Below, piece by piece: positions 1 to 6,458 of a stretch of 24,843 nucleotides of DNA. Where the stretch lies: assembly GCA_041746635.1 (NCBI GenBank), contig JBGTGQ010000059.1, positions 1-24,843 of the forward strand, written 5' to 3'. The translations under genes were made by a program, and so were the position numbers. The stretch comes from CAMASH01 sp041746635 (GTDB taxonomy: Bacteria; Verrucomicrobiota; Verrucomicrobiia; Chthoniobacterales; Terrimicrobiaceae). Each line of letters opens with the position of its first letter. The first letter of the stretch is position 1. Below the pieces are notes generated by a model. That model ran no database searches. It had not been told where the DNA came from and was given only the letters and a program-made list of their open reading frames with translations.

Positions 1-1
1 C

Positions 2-769
2 TACGAGTACGATGCGTTCGGGAACACCGTCGTGGCAACGGGGAGCTACGCCTCGGCAAACCCTTGGCGGTTCAGCACCAAGCCGGTAGATCCCGAGACG
101 TTGTATTCGTATTATGGTTACCGCTACTATAACCCCGAAACTGGCCGGTGGGTGAATCGCGATCCCATTGAGGAAAAGGGTGGGGTGAATTTGTATGGAA
201 TGGTTCACAATGATCCGCTCAGTCGAATCGATTGGTTGGGTTTAGGTTCCATTTCAGTTATGTTCGCTGCCGATAGCTCGGTGAATGACGTGAGGAAAGC
301 TGAGCAAGACGCAGCAAGAGCTATGGACTTTCTTAGGAGTAAGGTTCGAGAATGTTGCACCAAATTCAAGATCGCGTGTGGGGTTACGCTGTCATCGGGT
401 TTTTCTTCGGTCAGGCCAAGCGTTCCGGCAGGCGGATACAGCGGAGGCAACATTCAATCTTCCACTAGGTCAATTGGTGGCCAAGCGGACTACAATGTGA
501 TTATCTCAGCCTCAATAAAAGGGGGCAAGAGTGGTGAGGATTGGGGGTCCGTAGTGAGGTTAGGCTCCGCACCATCCATTACATCACATGAAATTGGCCA
601 TGACGCTGGCTATAGATCTAATGATCCATATAAAGCAGGGACTCATCCGAGCATCAATGAAGACCAAAATTGGCATGATAATGATGCTGAGAACCTCATG
701 TTTCCGATCTCTGGTGGAAAGGAAGTTGACTGCAATTGGTGTATAGCCGTAACTAAGAAAGCTAACTAA
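2..769 (+). CDS. Rhs/YD-repeat polymorphic toxin, C-terminal part with zinc-metalloprotease-like tip (5' end outside window)
   Basis: The reading frame is open from base 2, so the gene enters from the left and only its last 255 residues are visible. The first 80 or so are a textbook Rhs core end: YEYDAFGN, then NPWRFSTK, YYGYRYYNPETGRWVNRDP, and NLYGMVHNDPLSRID. This segment closes the Rhs shell before the variable toxic tip. Counting from the GTG at 32, the tip (residues about 72-245) contains HEIGH at 186-190, the HExxH zinc and general-base signature of metallopeptidases. It also has histidines 205 and 215 as possible third ligands and NLMFP at 221-225, which resembles a metzincin Met-turn. 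The tip is cysteine-bearing and lower in GC than the core. By analogy with Rhs families the tip would be a released toxin; protease activity is inferred. The stop overlaps the next ATG by one base. Confidence 0.85.
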   Translation, partial: YEYDAFGNTVVATGSYASANPWRFSTKPVDPETLYSYYGYRYYNPETGRWVNRDPIEEKGGVNLYGMVHNDPLSRIDWLGLGSISVMFAADSSVNDVRKAEQDAARAMDFLRSKVRECCTKFKIACGVTLSSGFSSVRPSVPAGGYSGGNIQSSTRSIGGQADYNVIISASIKGGKSGEDWGSVVRLGSAPSITSHEIGHDAGYRSNDPYKAGTHPSINEDQNWHDNDAENLMFPISGGKEVDCNWCIAVTKKAN

Positions 770-1251
770 TGACTAATTGGCAAAGCATAATATTTCTAAT
801 GGTAGTCCTATGCGGTTGCACATCCCCGCAGAGTGGAATGCCGATTGACCATGACGAGTTGACGAAGATTGAGCGACAGAAGATTGAGATCTATAGGGAG
901 TGCTTAAACGATATTCTGATGATCTACGGAGGTCCTGACGCAGACATCTATTTGACGAATGAAAGCCCTGAGGCTAGACTAGCAGCCATGGCTGTGAGGG
1001 ATTTGGGTCGAGTAGTGTTTCAGAATCCGAGCCAACTTTCCGACCAGAAGGGAGCATTTGTGAACAAGAAGACCGGAAGACCTGCCGTTGTTGTGAGCAT
1101 TGGGATGACAAGGTGGACTCAACATGAAGCTGAAGTAGGCGTTTCGGCGAATGTGAGTGAAACAGGAGGTGAAGATCGCGTTTACATTCTTCGAAAAGAG
1201 GAGAATCACTCTTGGTCAATTATCTCGAAGAAACGAGGAGCTATTTCGTGA
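769..1251 (+). CDS. small lipoprotein, candidate immunity protein of the Rhs toxin
   Basis: 160 residues. The N-terminus has a hydrophobic signal sequence ending in LCGC, a lipobox with Cys17 as the predicted lipidated residue, so the mature protein should be anchored in a membrane on the periplasmic side. The remainder is soluble and charged, and its last strands (VYILRKEENHSWSIISKK) resemble the end of an NTF2-like or lumazine-type sheet, though no family is firmly recognised. The ATG shares its A with the TAA stop of the Rhs gene (TAATG), so translation is probably coupled. In polymorphic-toxin loci the gene immediately after the toxin tip is usually the cognate immunity gene. The immunity role rests on that position and on the export signal only. 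It could instead be an unrelated lipoprotein. Its base composition matches the toxin tip rather than the GC-rich Rhs core. Confidence 0.7.
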   Translation: MTNWQSIIFLMVVLCGCTSPQSGMPIDHDELTKIERQKIEIYRECLNDILMIYGGPDADIYLTNESPEARLAAMAVRDLGRVVFQNPSQLSDQKGAFVNKKTGRPAVVVSIGMTRWTQHEAEVGVSANVSETGGEDRVYILRKEENHSWSIISKKRGAIS

Positions 1252-1402
1252 TAACGACGGTAACCAAGCGTGAACCAGAAGGCGGAAGGAGCGGAAGGGG
1301 TCAGCCATGAATGGCGCTAAGATAAAGGCCGTTTGGAAAACTAGGGGTCAGGAAGCATAATCTTGCAAACTCTCCCGTAAACTCCGCAGGCCCGCCCTGT
1401 CA

Positions 1403-1432
1403 CGGCTCGTGCGGAAACCAGAGCACGAGCCG
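1403..1432. repeat. perfect 10-bp stem hairpin
   Basis: CGGCTCGTGC at 1403-1412 pairs exactly with GCACGAGCCG at 1423-1432 around a 10-nt loop. No T-tract follows on either strand, so it is not a standard intrinsic terminator. Its role is unknown. Confidence 0.6.
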
Positions 1433-1600
1433 CGCCAGTGCTCCCGGCGCTTAGGCTTGTTTCCACGCTCTGCCAGTAAAGTCCAGCGAGCAAACCCGAC
1501 CCTCGCAAGGCTCGGAGGAGCGTTCACGAAACCATCACCCTCGCGCCTGCTCGGAAAGATCCGCACGAAAGCGGCCTGTCACGCGTCCTGCGCGGCGATG

Positions 1601-1729
1601 ACATCACATAACAGATGCGAGGCACAGGGCCGCCTTATCCTGCCGCTCTCCGCAAGCGGAGGCCTCCGGCAGGGGCGGTTCGCTGCGCTTCGCTCCGGCC
1701 CTAATACCTCGCATCGAGTTATGTGATGT
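1601..1729. repeat. 129-bp imperfect palindrome with bulged arms and nested inner hairpins (attC-like or MITE/REP-like)
   Basis: The left arm 1601-1632 and right arm 1696-1729 are reverse complements over ACATCACATAAC, GATGCGAGG and GGGCCG. They are interrupted by unequal spacers (A against TC, CACA against TATTA), which leaves extrahelical bases. The interior contains CTCCGC-AA-GCGGAG nested inside CCTGCC/GGCAGG. The AAC and GTT trinucleotides near the ends and the asymmetric bulges recall integron attC sites, but the R-box heptamers match the consensus at only six of seven positions and no integrase or second site is in view. Confidence 0.55.
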
Positions 1730-1955
1730 AATGCCTCCCCCGAAGCGGGGGGCAGGGCGAGTGCCAGACCGCAAAAGATGCCGCGCGAGCGCGGTTGTGT
1801 TTTCGACCGCCCCCGCCCGCCGCATCGTGGCGGCCAGCCTTTCCGTTCCTCCCTGGCCCGCCGCCACCATGCAGCGGTTCCCAATATCAGCCGCTCCATG
1901 CTCGGATCGCATCGAGCGGGGGCGCGCAGGGGCCACGCCAACAAGGGAAGGCCAA

Positions 1956-2026
1956 GGGGTCAGGCATGGTTTATTGACATGCAAACGGAGATCGCTCAAA
2001 CATGTCAAGATACCATGCATGACCCC
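1956..2026. repeat. REP-like 71-bp imperfect palindrome with GGGGTCA termini
   Basis: GGGGTCAGGCATGGT (1956-1970) then TTGACATG is mirrored by CATGTCAA then ACCATGCATGACCCC (2012-2026) across a loop of about 20 nt, with single-base and three-base interruptions. The GGGGTCA terminus is the same word that ends the RAYT element at 2686-3698, so this is plausibly a non-autonomous relative of it. Its right arm runs into the start of the orphan toxin tail at 2015. Confidence 0.6.
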
Positions 2027-2257
2027 TGTTCCCCCGCAAATGCCTTTTCAGGTCGGCATTGGGGAACTGCTAAACTTGACGTCAAATGGTCTGTTGGCGC
2101 AACTTTTAAGGTAGGATTTCAGAAAAAAGGCAGTGGTCCTGCTTTTGATCCAATCGCGAAAATGTTTGGCAAGAAATTATCCGATGCTTTGAGTGATGGA
2201 ATTAAGGATGAATTTGATCCCGTTGGTTGGGATAAATCGACTTTACCTGGATTCTGA
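2015..2257 (+). CDS. orphan C-terminal toxin tail (probable remnant of a polymorphic-toxin module)
   Basis: The frame is open from 1778, but only the part from about residue WGTAKLDVKW onward looks natural. An in-frame ATG at 2015 gives 80 residues ending in GWDKSTLPGF. The family is not recognised. Its low-GC composition, absence of an Rhs core upstream, and immediate proximity to a small membrane-protein gene (17 bp downstream) are what displaced 'orphan' toxin/immunity modules look like next to Rhs genes. The 5' side is cut off at the REP-like palindrome ending at 2026, so this is probably a truncated tip left after recombination or insertion rather than a complete gene. The start at 2015 lies inside the palindrome and may not be used. 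Assignment as toxin-derived is inference from context. It may equally be a silent cassette available for recombination into the Rhs gene. Confidence 0.4.
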   Translation: MHDPCSPANAFSGRHWGTAKLDVKWSVGATFKVGFQKKGSGPAFDPIAKMFGKKLSDALSDGIKDEFDPVGWDKSTLPGF

Positions 2258-2274
2258 TCCAAGAGCTATCATCT

Positions 2275-2577
2275 ATGCTAGGCATAATTCTGTCGTCATC
2301 TCTAATATTTGTTCTGCAGCTGATTTGGGTCAGTTGGATGATTCGCTTTTGTAAACATGCGCAACCAACCATCGCGCAATTTATTTTAAAAATAGTATAT
2401 GCAGGACAGTTTCTAGTTTTGACTGGAATTGTTTTATATTTAGTTGTTTGTGGGTTTTCCTCAAAGCCTATTGATGTTTCATTGTTAATGCTTCTAAGTG
2501 GCTATTTCCTTGGGACTTTAGGTGCTTTAAATGGAGCCAAAACGGAGAGAAAAGGGGGATCAGTCCACAAATCTTGA
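2275..2577 (+). CDS. small three-helix membrane protein, candidate immunity partner of the orphan tail
   Basis: 100 residues with hydrophobic spans at about 2-23, 36-60 and 68-86, a short basic loop after the first helix, and a charged C-terminus. No enzymatic motif is visible and no family is recognised. The DNA is AT-rich relative to the flanking housekeeping genes, matching the preceding toxin-like tail, which ends 17 bp upstream, and an AAGAG ribosome-binding-like stretch precedes the ATG. Small polytopic proteins behind a toxin tip are a common immunity format, and that is the basis of the proposal. The last residues (KGGSVHKS) are encoded across a GGGGGATCAG sequence resembling the nearby RAYT repeat, so the natural 3' end may have been replaced when repeat DNA arrived. 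Confidence 0.6.
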   Translation: MLGIILSSSLIFVLQLIWVSWMIRFCKHAQPTIAQFILKIVYAGQFLVLTGIVLYLVVCGFSSKPIDVSLLMLLSGYFLGTLGALNGAKTERKGGSVHKS

Positions 2578-2640
2578 CATATTGCCAGAGTAACCGTGGA
2601 AAAACCGGCGCAAACTCGACCCTCGTGTTGCTCGGGGGGC

Positions 2641-2700
2641 GAGGGGTCAGACCGCGGGGGGCGAGGGGTCAGACCGCGGGGGCGAGGGGTCAGACCGTGT
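2641..2700. repeat. three tandem copies of a 21-22-bp GGGGTCAGACC unit
   Basis: The unit GAGGGGTCAGACCG plus a G-rich spacer starts at 2641, 2663 and 2684. The first two copies have G-rich tails and the third runs into the left end of the RAYT element. Each contains GGTC-A-GACC, itself a small palindrome. Confidence 0.85.
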
Positions 2701-2711
2701 TATCATGGTAT
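2686..2711. repeat. left terminal inverted repeat of the RAYT element
   Basis: 26 bp beginning GGGGTCAGACCGTG and ending ATGGTAT. It overlaps the last three codons and the stop codon (2703-2705) of the minus-strand transposase gene. Confidence 0.75.
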
Positions 2712-3638
2712 ACTCCTTCGTCGCAGGTACAGCAGATGCGAAAGGTACTCCCGCGAACCCATCTCCAAGGTCGTGGCAATCCAACGCAGCGTCATTGGCG
2801 ACTCCCGATGAAGCATCTCGGCCAACTGCACTTTGAGCGGGTCGCCCTTCTTCAACCCCGCCAGATCCAACGTTGTCTTCTTTCGCTTTCGCAACTCCTC
2901 CTCCACCATTCGCCGGGCTCTCACTTCCATTGTCTCGGCTTTCTGTTGCGCGTCATGGTTTTCGGAGAGTTCACCGGTCACCCGCGCCTCCAACCTCTCC
3001 AGAAAATCTTCCGCACCCCATCGCCATCCTCTCTTGAGGGTCTGCCGGAACTCTTCATCATCTTCCTCGCGGCGGCCTTCCATTTCACGGGAAAACTCCC
3101 TTCTCCCCCCAGCCGTGTCTTTCATGATCCCATGTTCCCCAAGCAGCCGATCCGCTCTCAACCATTTTGGGCGCTTCCTCGCAGCGACCAAATACCACCG
3201 ATAACTGCTCCAAAGGTAGCTTTCCAATGGCTCATCGGCCGTCATGATTTTTGCCCTCACCGGATTGAGATGCGTGTAGTCGCACACCCTCCGCAAATAT
3301 CCCCCTCCCATCTCGTCCACCACGATGGCCTTATACCGTCCTGAAAAAAGGTGCCCTCTCATTTTGTGGCGTGCGTTAAACCGTGCCGTGAACGTTCCCA
3401 GCATCCATTGCATACCCTTCACCAAAGTCGGTTCCGGCGTCTCGATCACCAGATGAAAATGGTTACTCATCAAGCAGTACGCATGCACATCCCAACCCGC
3501 ATACACTGCTCCCTCTCCCAGGGTTCTCACAAACACCTTCCGGTCCTCGTCGTCCCATACGATGTCCTCCCTCCGATCTCCCCGACTCATCACGTGATAA
3601 CGCGCCCCCGCATACTCTATTCTCTGTGGCCGTGGCAT
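2703..3638 (-). CDS. REP-associated tyrosine transposase (Y1 / IS200-IS605-like, RAYT)
   Basis: 311 residues. It starts with MPRPQRIEYAGARYHVMSRG, typical of the REP-associated branch of the Y1_Tnp family. The HUH metal-binding motif is NHFHLV, with His60 and His62. The probable catalytic tyrosine is Tyr121 in DYTHLNPVRA. The C-terminal third (from about 180) is charged, with a helix-turn-helix-like end (SPMTLRWIATTLEMGSREYL) that is characteristic of the longer RAYT variants. The family nicks and rejoins single-stranded DNA at palindromic REP sequences. The flanking GGGGTCAGACC inverted and direct repeats are the expected substrate type. The ATG is followed by an intact frame, so the enzyme may be functional. 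The stop codon lies within the left inverted repeat. Substantial antisense open frames across this gene are shadows. Confidence 0.93.
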   Translation of the reverse strand: MPRPQRIEYAGARYHVMSRGDRREDIVWDDEDRKVFVRTLGEGAVYAGWDVHAYCLMSNHFHLVIETPEPTLVKGMQWMLGTFTARFNARHKMRGHLFSGRYKAIVVDEMGGGYLRRVCDYTHLNPVRAKIMTADEPLESYLWSSYRWYLVAARKRPKWLRADRLLGEHGIMKDTAGGRREFSREMEGRREEDDEEFRQTLKRGWRWGAEDFLERLEARVTGELSENHDAQQKAETMEVRARRMVEEELRKRKKTTLDLAGLKKGDPLKVQLAEMLHRESPMTLRWIATTLEMGSREYLSHLLYLRRRSIP

Positions 3639-3672
3639 CAGTCCTTCTCCTCCCTCAGAGGACCTTCTGTCA

Positions 3673-3698
3673 ATACCATATTAACACGGTCTGACCCC
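3673..3698. repeat. right terminal inverted repeat of the RAYT element
   Basis: 26 bp starting ATACCATATT and ending GGTCTGACCCC, the reverse complement of the left end apart from two central positions. It lies 34 bp upstream of the transposase start codon, so it could also sit in the gene's control region. Confidence 0.75.
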
Positions 3699-3782
3699 TT
3701 CTCGACCCCTTCTCCCTTCGGTCTGACCCCTTCTCCCACTTCTCCCTGACCCCTTCTTCCCTTCTTCACGGTCTGACCCCTT
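3689..3782. repeat. degenerate array of GGTCTGACCCC words outside the right RAYT end
   Basis: CTGACCCC occurs at 3691-3698, 3723-3730, 3747-3754 and 3773-3780, with a CGACCCC variant at 3703-3709. They are separated by pyrimidine-rich TTCTTCCC spacers. All copies point the same way as the right terminal repeat and opposite to the three copies outside the left end. Confidence 0.8.
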
Positions 3783-3827
3783 CAATTATCTTCACCCTCT
3801 CAACACTCAACTTTCAACTATTCATCC

Positions 3828-5846
3828 CTATATTTGGCTAAACTGCGAGTGCGACTGGACCGCCCGTTCGAAATTTTCCCGTTCATCCTCCGCCAGCCAG
3901 TCGGGGGTTCGCGCCGCCGAACGGCGCCATTTTGCCAGCCAGTCAGGACCAAGCAGTTCATACTGCCGGGCAAAAGCGCCGCCCAACGCCTGCGGGGTGA
4001 ATGCGATGGTCGTCTCGACTTTGTCGCCCGTGCTGCGACCGCGCGCCACTTGAAAACCCGCCACCAACAACGCCGCCCGTGAGGCGGTGGAAACGGTGTA
4101 GGTGAAAAGCTCCGCGCTCCGGCCGCCGCACGCGGCGAAGAGCCGCCGAAACGCCGCCAGCGTCCACTGGTCGCCGTTCGTCTTGCCGGAGAACATGTCG
4201 TAAAAGATCACCTCCGGCGGGGCCGGGGCTTGCGTCATGGTTTCCTGGAAATTCCCCGGCACCAATGTCCAGCTCAGTCCCGCATGTTCACGCGATTGCC
4301 AGTGGCCATTTTTCAAAATCCCCGCCGGACCGCTGTGCCGCAGGTAGGGGAAGCGTTCATTGTATTCGAAGGCCAGCTTGAGCGAATCGAGATCATTTTC
4401 AAAACTGACGATCTGCATTGGTCGCACGGTCCCGGTCGCGGCCTGCAGTTCGTAGCGTTGAATGGCCGCCATGGCATTGGCCGCAGCGCCGAGACCGACG
4501 TCCCAGATTACGAGCGGATCACCCTCGCCTCGCAAGCGTTCGGCCAGATGGGATTGTTCGATATACAAACGCCGCGCCTCGTCCATCGGCGGCGTGCGCG
4601 AGTGCATGATCTCACCGGAAGACACATGCAAAATGCTGGCGAAGCCTTCCCTCGCGGTGTGGATTTCGTAATCCCCGCGCCGCGGAATTTTCACCGCCTT
4701 GGGTCCGGGATCCAAGACCGGATTGTCCAGATCGTCTTCCTGCAAAAACGCCCGCTTGGCGTGGTAAAGTTCCAGAAACCGATCCGCCAGGATGCTCTCA
4801 CGGATCTCGCGCATCATCTGGTGATAGAAATGGATGTTGTGTTTACCCAGCAACTGCCAGCCCAGCGTCTCCTTCGTTTTGGTGAGGTGATGCAGATAGG
4901 CCCGCGAATACCGCGCGCAGGTCGGACACCCACAGGCCGGATCCAGTTTCTCGTCGGAAAATTTGTAAACCCCGCGCCGCATCTGCAGAAATCCGCGCGA
5001 GGTAAAAACTCCACCCCGCTGCGCCACCTGCGTGGGGATGATGCAATCGAACATATCCACCCCGCGATGCACCGCCTCGAGAATGTCCAGCGGCGTGCCC
5101 ACGCCCATCAGATAGCGCGGCCGGTCCCGGGGCAAAAGTTCCGCCGTGAATTCGCACATGTCCTCGCGCTCGCTCTTGCTTTCGCCCACGGCCAGCCCGC
5201 CGATGGCCATGCCGTCAAAGTCCAGCGTGCACAAACCTTCCGCGCTTTCCTTGCGCAGATGCTGGAAAAGCGTGCCCTGCACGATGCCGAACATGGCCTG
5301 CGGCGAATCCCCCCGCGCCGCCAGACTGCGCACGGCCCAGCGCTGGGTGATTTCCAACGCGGCGCGGGACGTGGCCTCGTCCGACGTCGAGGCTACGCAT
5401 TGATCCAGGGCCATCATGATGTCGCTGCCGATAGCCCGCTGCGTTTCGATGCTTAACTCCGGACTGAGCAGGATCGTTTTCCCGTCCGTGTAGCTTTGAA
5501 ACACCGCCCCGGCCTCGGTCATGGAACGCGAGTGCGGCAGCGAAAAAATCTGGAACCCACCCGAGTCGGTCAGCACCGATTTTTTCCAACTCATGAACCC
5601 GTGAATTCCCCCCGTGCGCCGGAACACCTCCGCCCCCGGTCGCAACAGCAAATGATACGTGTTGGCCAGCAGGATCTGCGAACCCGATTCCTCCAGCGTT
5701 TGCGGGAGCTGCGCCTTCACGGTTGCCTGCGTGCCCACCGGCATGAACAGGGGCGTGAGCACTTCGTTATGCAAAGTGCGAAACGTCGCCGCGCGCGCCC
5801 GCGAACCGGTGGCCCGCGCTTCAACGTGAAAATTCAGACGGTTCAT
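3828..5846 (-). CDS. tgt: queuine/preQ1 tRNA-ribosyltransferase (Tgt) fused to an MnmC/MnmD-type methyltransferase domain
   Basis: 672 residues against about 370-380 for ordinary Tgt. Residues 1-370 are Tgt, which exchanges guanine 34 of Asn/Asp/His/Tyr tRNAs for preQ1. The general base Asp94 lies in LTDSGGFQ, the nucleophile Asp267 in MFDCIIPT, and the zinc site is Cys305, Cys307, Cys310 and His336. After a short linker, residues about 390-650 look like a SAM-dependent Rossmann methyltransferase of the MnmC N-terminal type. Motif I is WDVGLGAAANA (448-458), with FENDL at 482-486 and YDMFSGKTNGDQW at 549-561, the last matching the DxFxPxxNPxxW signature of MnmC. That domain makes the final methyl transfer of mnm5U34. 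The PTQVAQRGG stretch after the nucleophile differs from the common PTRNARNG. Placed opposite a GreA-like gene from a shared intergenic region, apparently monocistronic. The fusion is directly visible; the second activity is inferred. Confidence 0.93.
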   Translation of the reverse strand: MNRLNFHVEARATGSRARAATFRTLHNEVLTPLFMPVGTQATVKAQLPQTLEESGSQILLANTYHLLLRPGAEVFRRTGGIHGFMSWKKSVLTDSGGFQIFSLPHSRSMTEAGAVFQSYTDGKTILLSPELSIETQRAIGSDIMMALDQCVASTSDEATSRAALEITQRWAVRSLAARGDSPQAMFGIVQGTLFQHLRKESAEGLCTLDFDGMAIGGLAVGESKSEREDMCEFTAELLPRDRPRYLMGVGTPLDILEAVHRGVDMFDCIIPTQVAQRGGVFTSRGFLQMRRGVYKFSDEKLDPACGCPTCARYSRAYLHHLTKTKETLGWQLLGKHNIHFYHQMMREIRESILADRFLELYHAKRAFLQEDDLDNPVLDPGPKAVKIPRRGDYEIHTAREGFASILHVSSGEIMHSRTPPMDEARRLYIEQSHLAERLRGEGDPLVIWDVGLGAAANAMAAIQRYELQAATGTVRPMQIVSFENDLDSLKLAFEYNERFPYLRHSGPAGILKNGHWQSREHAGLSWTLVPGNFQETMTQAPAPPEVIFYDMFSGKTNGDQWTLAAFRRLFAACGGRSAELFTYTVSTASRAALLVAGFQVARGRSTGDKVETTIAFTPQALGGAFARQYELLGPDWLAKWRRSAARTPDWLAEDERENFERAVQSHSQFSQI

Positions 5847-5878
5847 TGGAATTGAGGAAAGTCCACAGCTTGCTCAGA

Positions 5879-5966
5879 TTTTCACAGATTAAGAATTTCT
5901 GAAGCTTTATGCTCCAAAAGGAGTCTGCCTCATCATCTGTGTCAATCCGTGGCAATCTGTGGAAAA
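5879..5966. repeat. inverted CACAGATT arms and 10-bp tandem CTGTG repeats in a divergent intergenic region
   Basis: TTTTCACAGATT (5879-5890) faces AATCTGTGGAAAA (5954-5966). The right side also consists of three near-identical 10-mers, ATCTGTGTCA, ATCCGTGGCA and ATCTGTGGA, at 5935-5963. It lies between the divergent tgt and GreA-like starts, so a regulatory role is possible, but a dispersed genomic repeat is as likely. Confidence 0.5.
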
Positions 5967-5972
5967 TATCCC

Positions 5973-6434
5973 ATGAACAAAACTCTCCTCATCCAAGCGA
6001 TCCTTGACGCCCTCCGCGAGGACTTTGAGCATCTGCAAAATTCCTCCCGCCAGACCCGCGCCGGTGGCAGCGATTCCGAAAGCAAGGCCGAGGGAAAATA
6101 CGACACCCGCTCGACCGAGGAAAATTATCTCGCCGACGGCCTGGCCAAACAAGCCCTCGCCGCCGCCGAGGCCGCCGCCGCCTGTGAAAAGCTCCCCCTC
6201 TTGGACTTCGACGCCAAGACCCCCATTGACCTCTCGGCCCTCATCAAGATCGAATTCCCCGACGAATGCACCTGGTTCTTCCTCGCCCCTGCCGGCGGCG
6301 GCATCACCGTGCAGTGCGCGGGCAGGCCGGTCACCGTTCTCACGCCCGAATCACCACTCGGCTCCCAACTTCTCGGCTTGAAGGTCGGAGACCGCACGTA
6401 TTCTCCCCGAACCAAAATATTGGCGGTGGAATAG
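5973..6434 (+). CDS. GreA/GreB C-terminal-domain-like protein
   Basis: 153 residues from the ATG at 5973; a GTG at 5949 would add eight residues inside repeat DNA and is disfavoured. The N-terminal half is a predicted alpha-helical segment with the recognisable block SKAEGKYDTRSTEENYLADG, found in a subset of small GreA/GreB-related proteins, followed by an alanine-rich helix. The C-terminal half (about 85-150) carries the FKBP-like GreA C-domain signature ITVITP-type strand, here VTVLTPESPLGSQLLGLKVGD. Canonical Gre factors use an N-terminal coiled coil with two acidic tip residues to stimulate transcript cleavage by RNA polymerase. That tip is not evident, so this is more likely a Gre-fold RNA-polymerase-binding regulator than a true cleavage factor. 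It is convergent with ligA, 24 bp apart. Confidence 0.75.
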   Translation: MNKTLLIQAILDALREDFEHLQNSSRQTRAGGSDSESKAEGKYDTRSTEENYLADGLAKQALAAAEAAAACEKLPLLDFDAKTPIDLSALIKIEFPDECTWFFLAPAGGGITVQCAGRPVTVLTPESPLGSQLLGLKVGDRTYSPRTKILAVE

Positions 6435-6458
6435 CTGTGCCCGGCGTTTCTCCCAGCC

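Larger units (their letters stand above)
1252..2014. other. non-coding repeat mosaic between two toxin modules
   Basis: No convincing gene is seen here. The overlapping open frames in this GC-rich stretch are arginine/proline-rich, compete on both strands and lack family features. What it holds is structure. There are GGGGTCAG words at 1297-1304 and 1344-1351, and a 10-bp perfect stem at 1403-1432. A long imperfect palindrome with nested hairpins lies at 1601-1729, a CCCCCG/CGGGGG stem with an AAG loop at 1737-1751, and the start of a REP-like palindrome at 1956. Confidence 0.7.
2686..3698 (-). mobile_element. RAYT / REP-type element with imperfect terminal inverted repeats
   Basis: The transposase gene is bracketed by a 26-bp inverted repeat, 2686-2711 on the left and 3673-3698 on the right, matching at 24 of 26 positions. 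Both begin with GGGGTCAGACCGTG reading inwards. The element is about 1.0 kb and carries no passenger gene. Additional copies of the terminal word lie outside both ends. The intact transposase frame and well-kept ends suggest a recent or still functional unit. RAYTs are usually single-copy domesticated relatives of IS200/IS605 transposases that act on REP palindromes, so activity cannot be assumed. Confidence 0.7.

Noticed and set aside
1409..2000. Overlapping small open frames on both strands
   Set aside because: They are Arg/Pro/Ser-rich in a palindromic GC-rich repeat region, compete with each other and lack ribosome-binding signals.
2641..2700. Short direct repeats considered as a CRISPR array
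   Set aside because: Only three units of 21-22 bp without unique spacers, no cas gene, and the unit is the RAYT terminal repeat.
4230..5456. Long plus-strand open frame of 408 codons
   Set aside because: It is antisense to the Tgt fusion, has no family motif, and mirrors high-GC third-position bias on the other strand.
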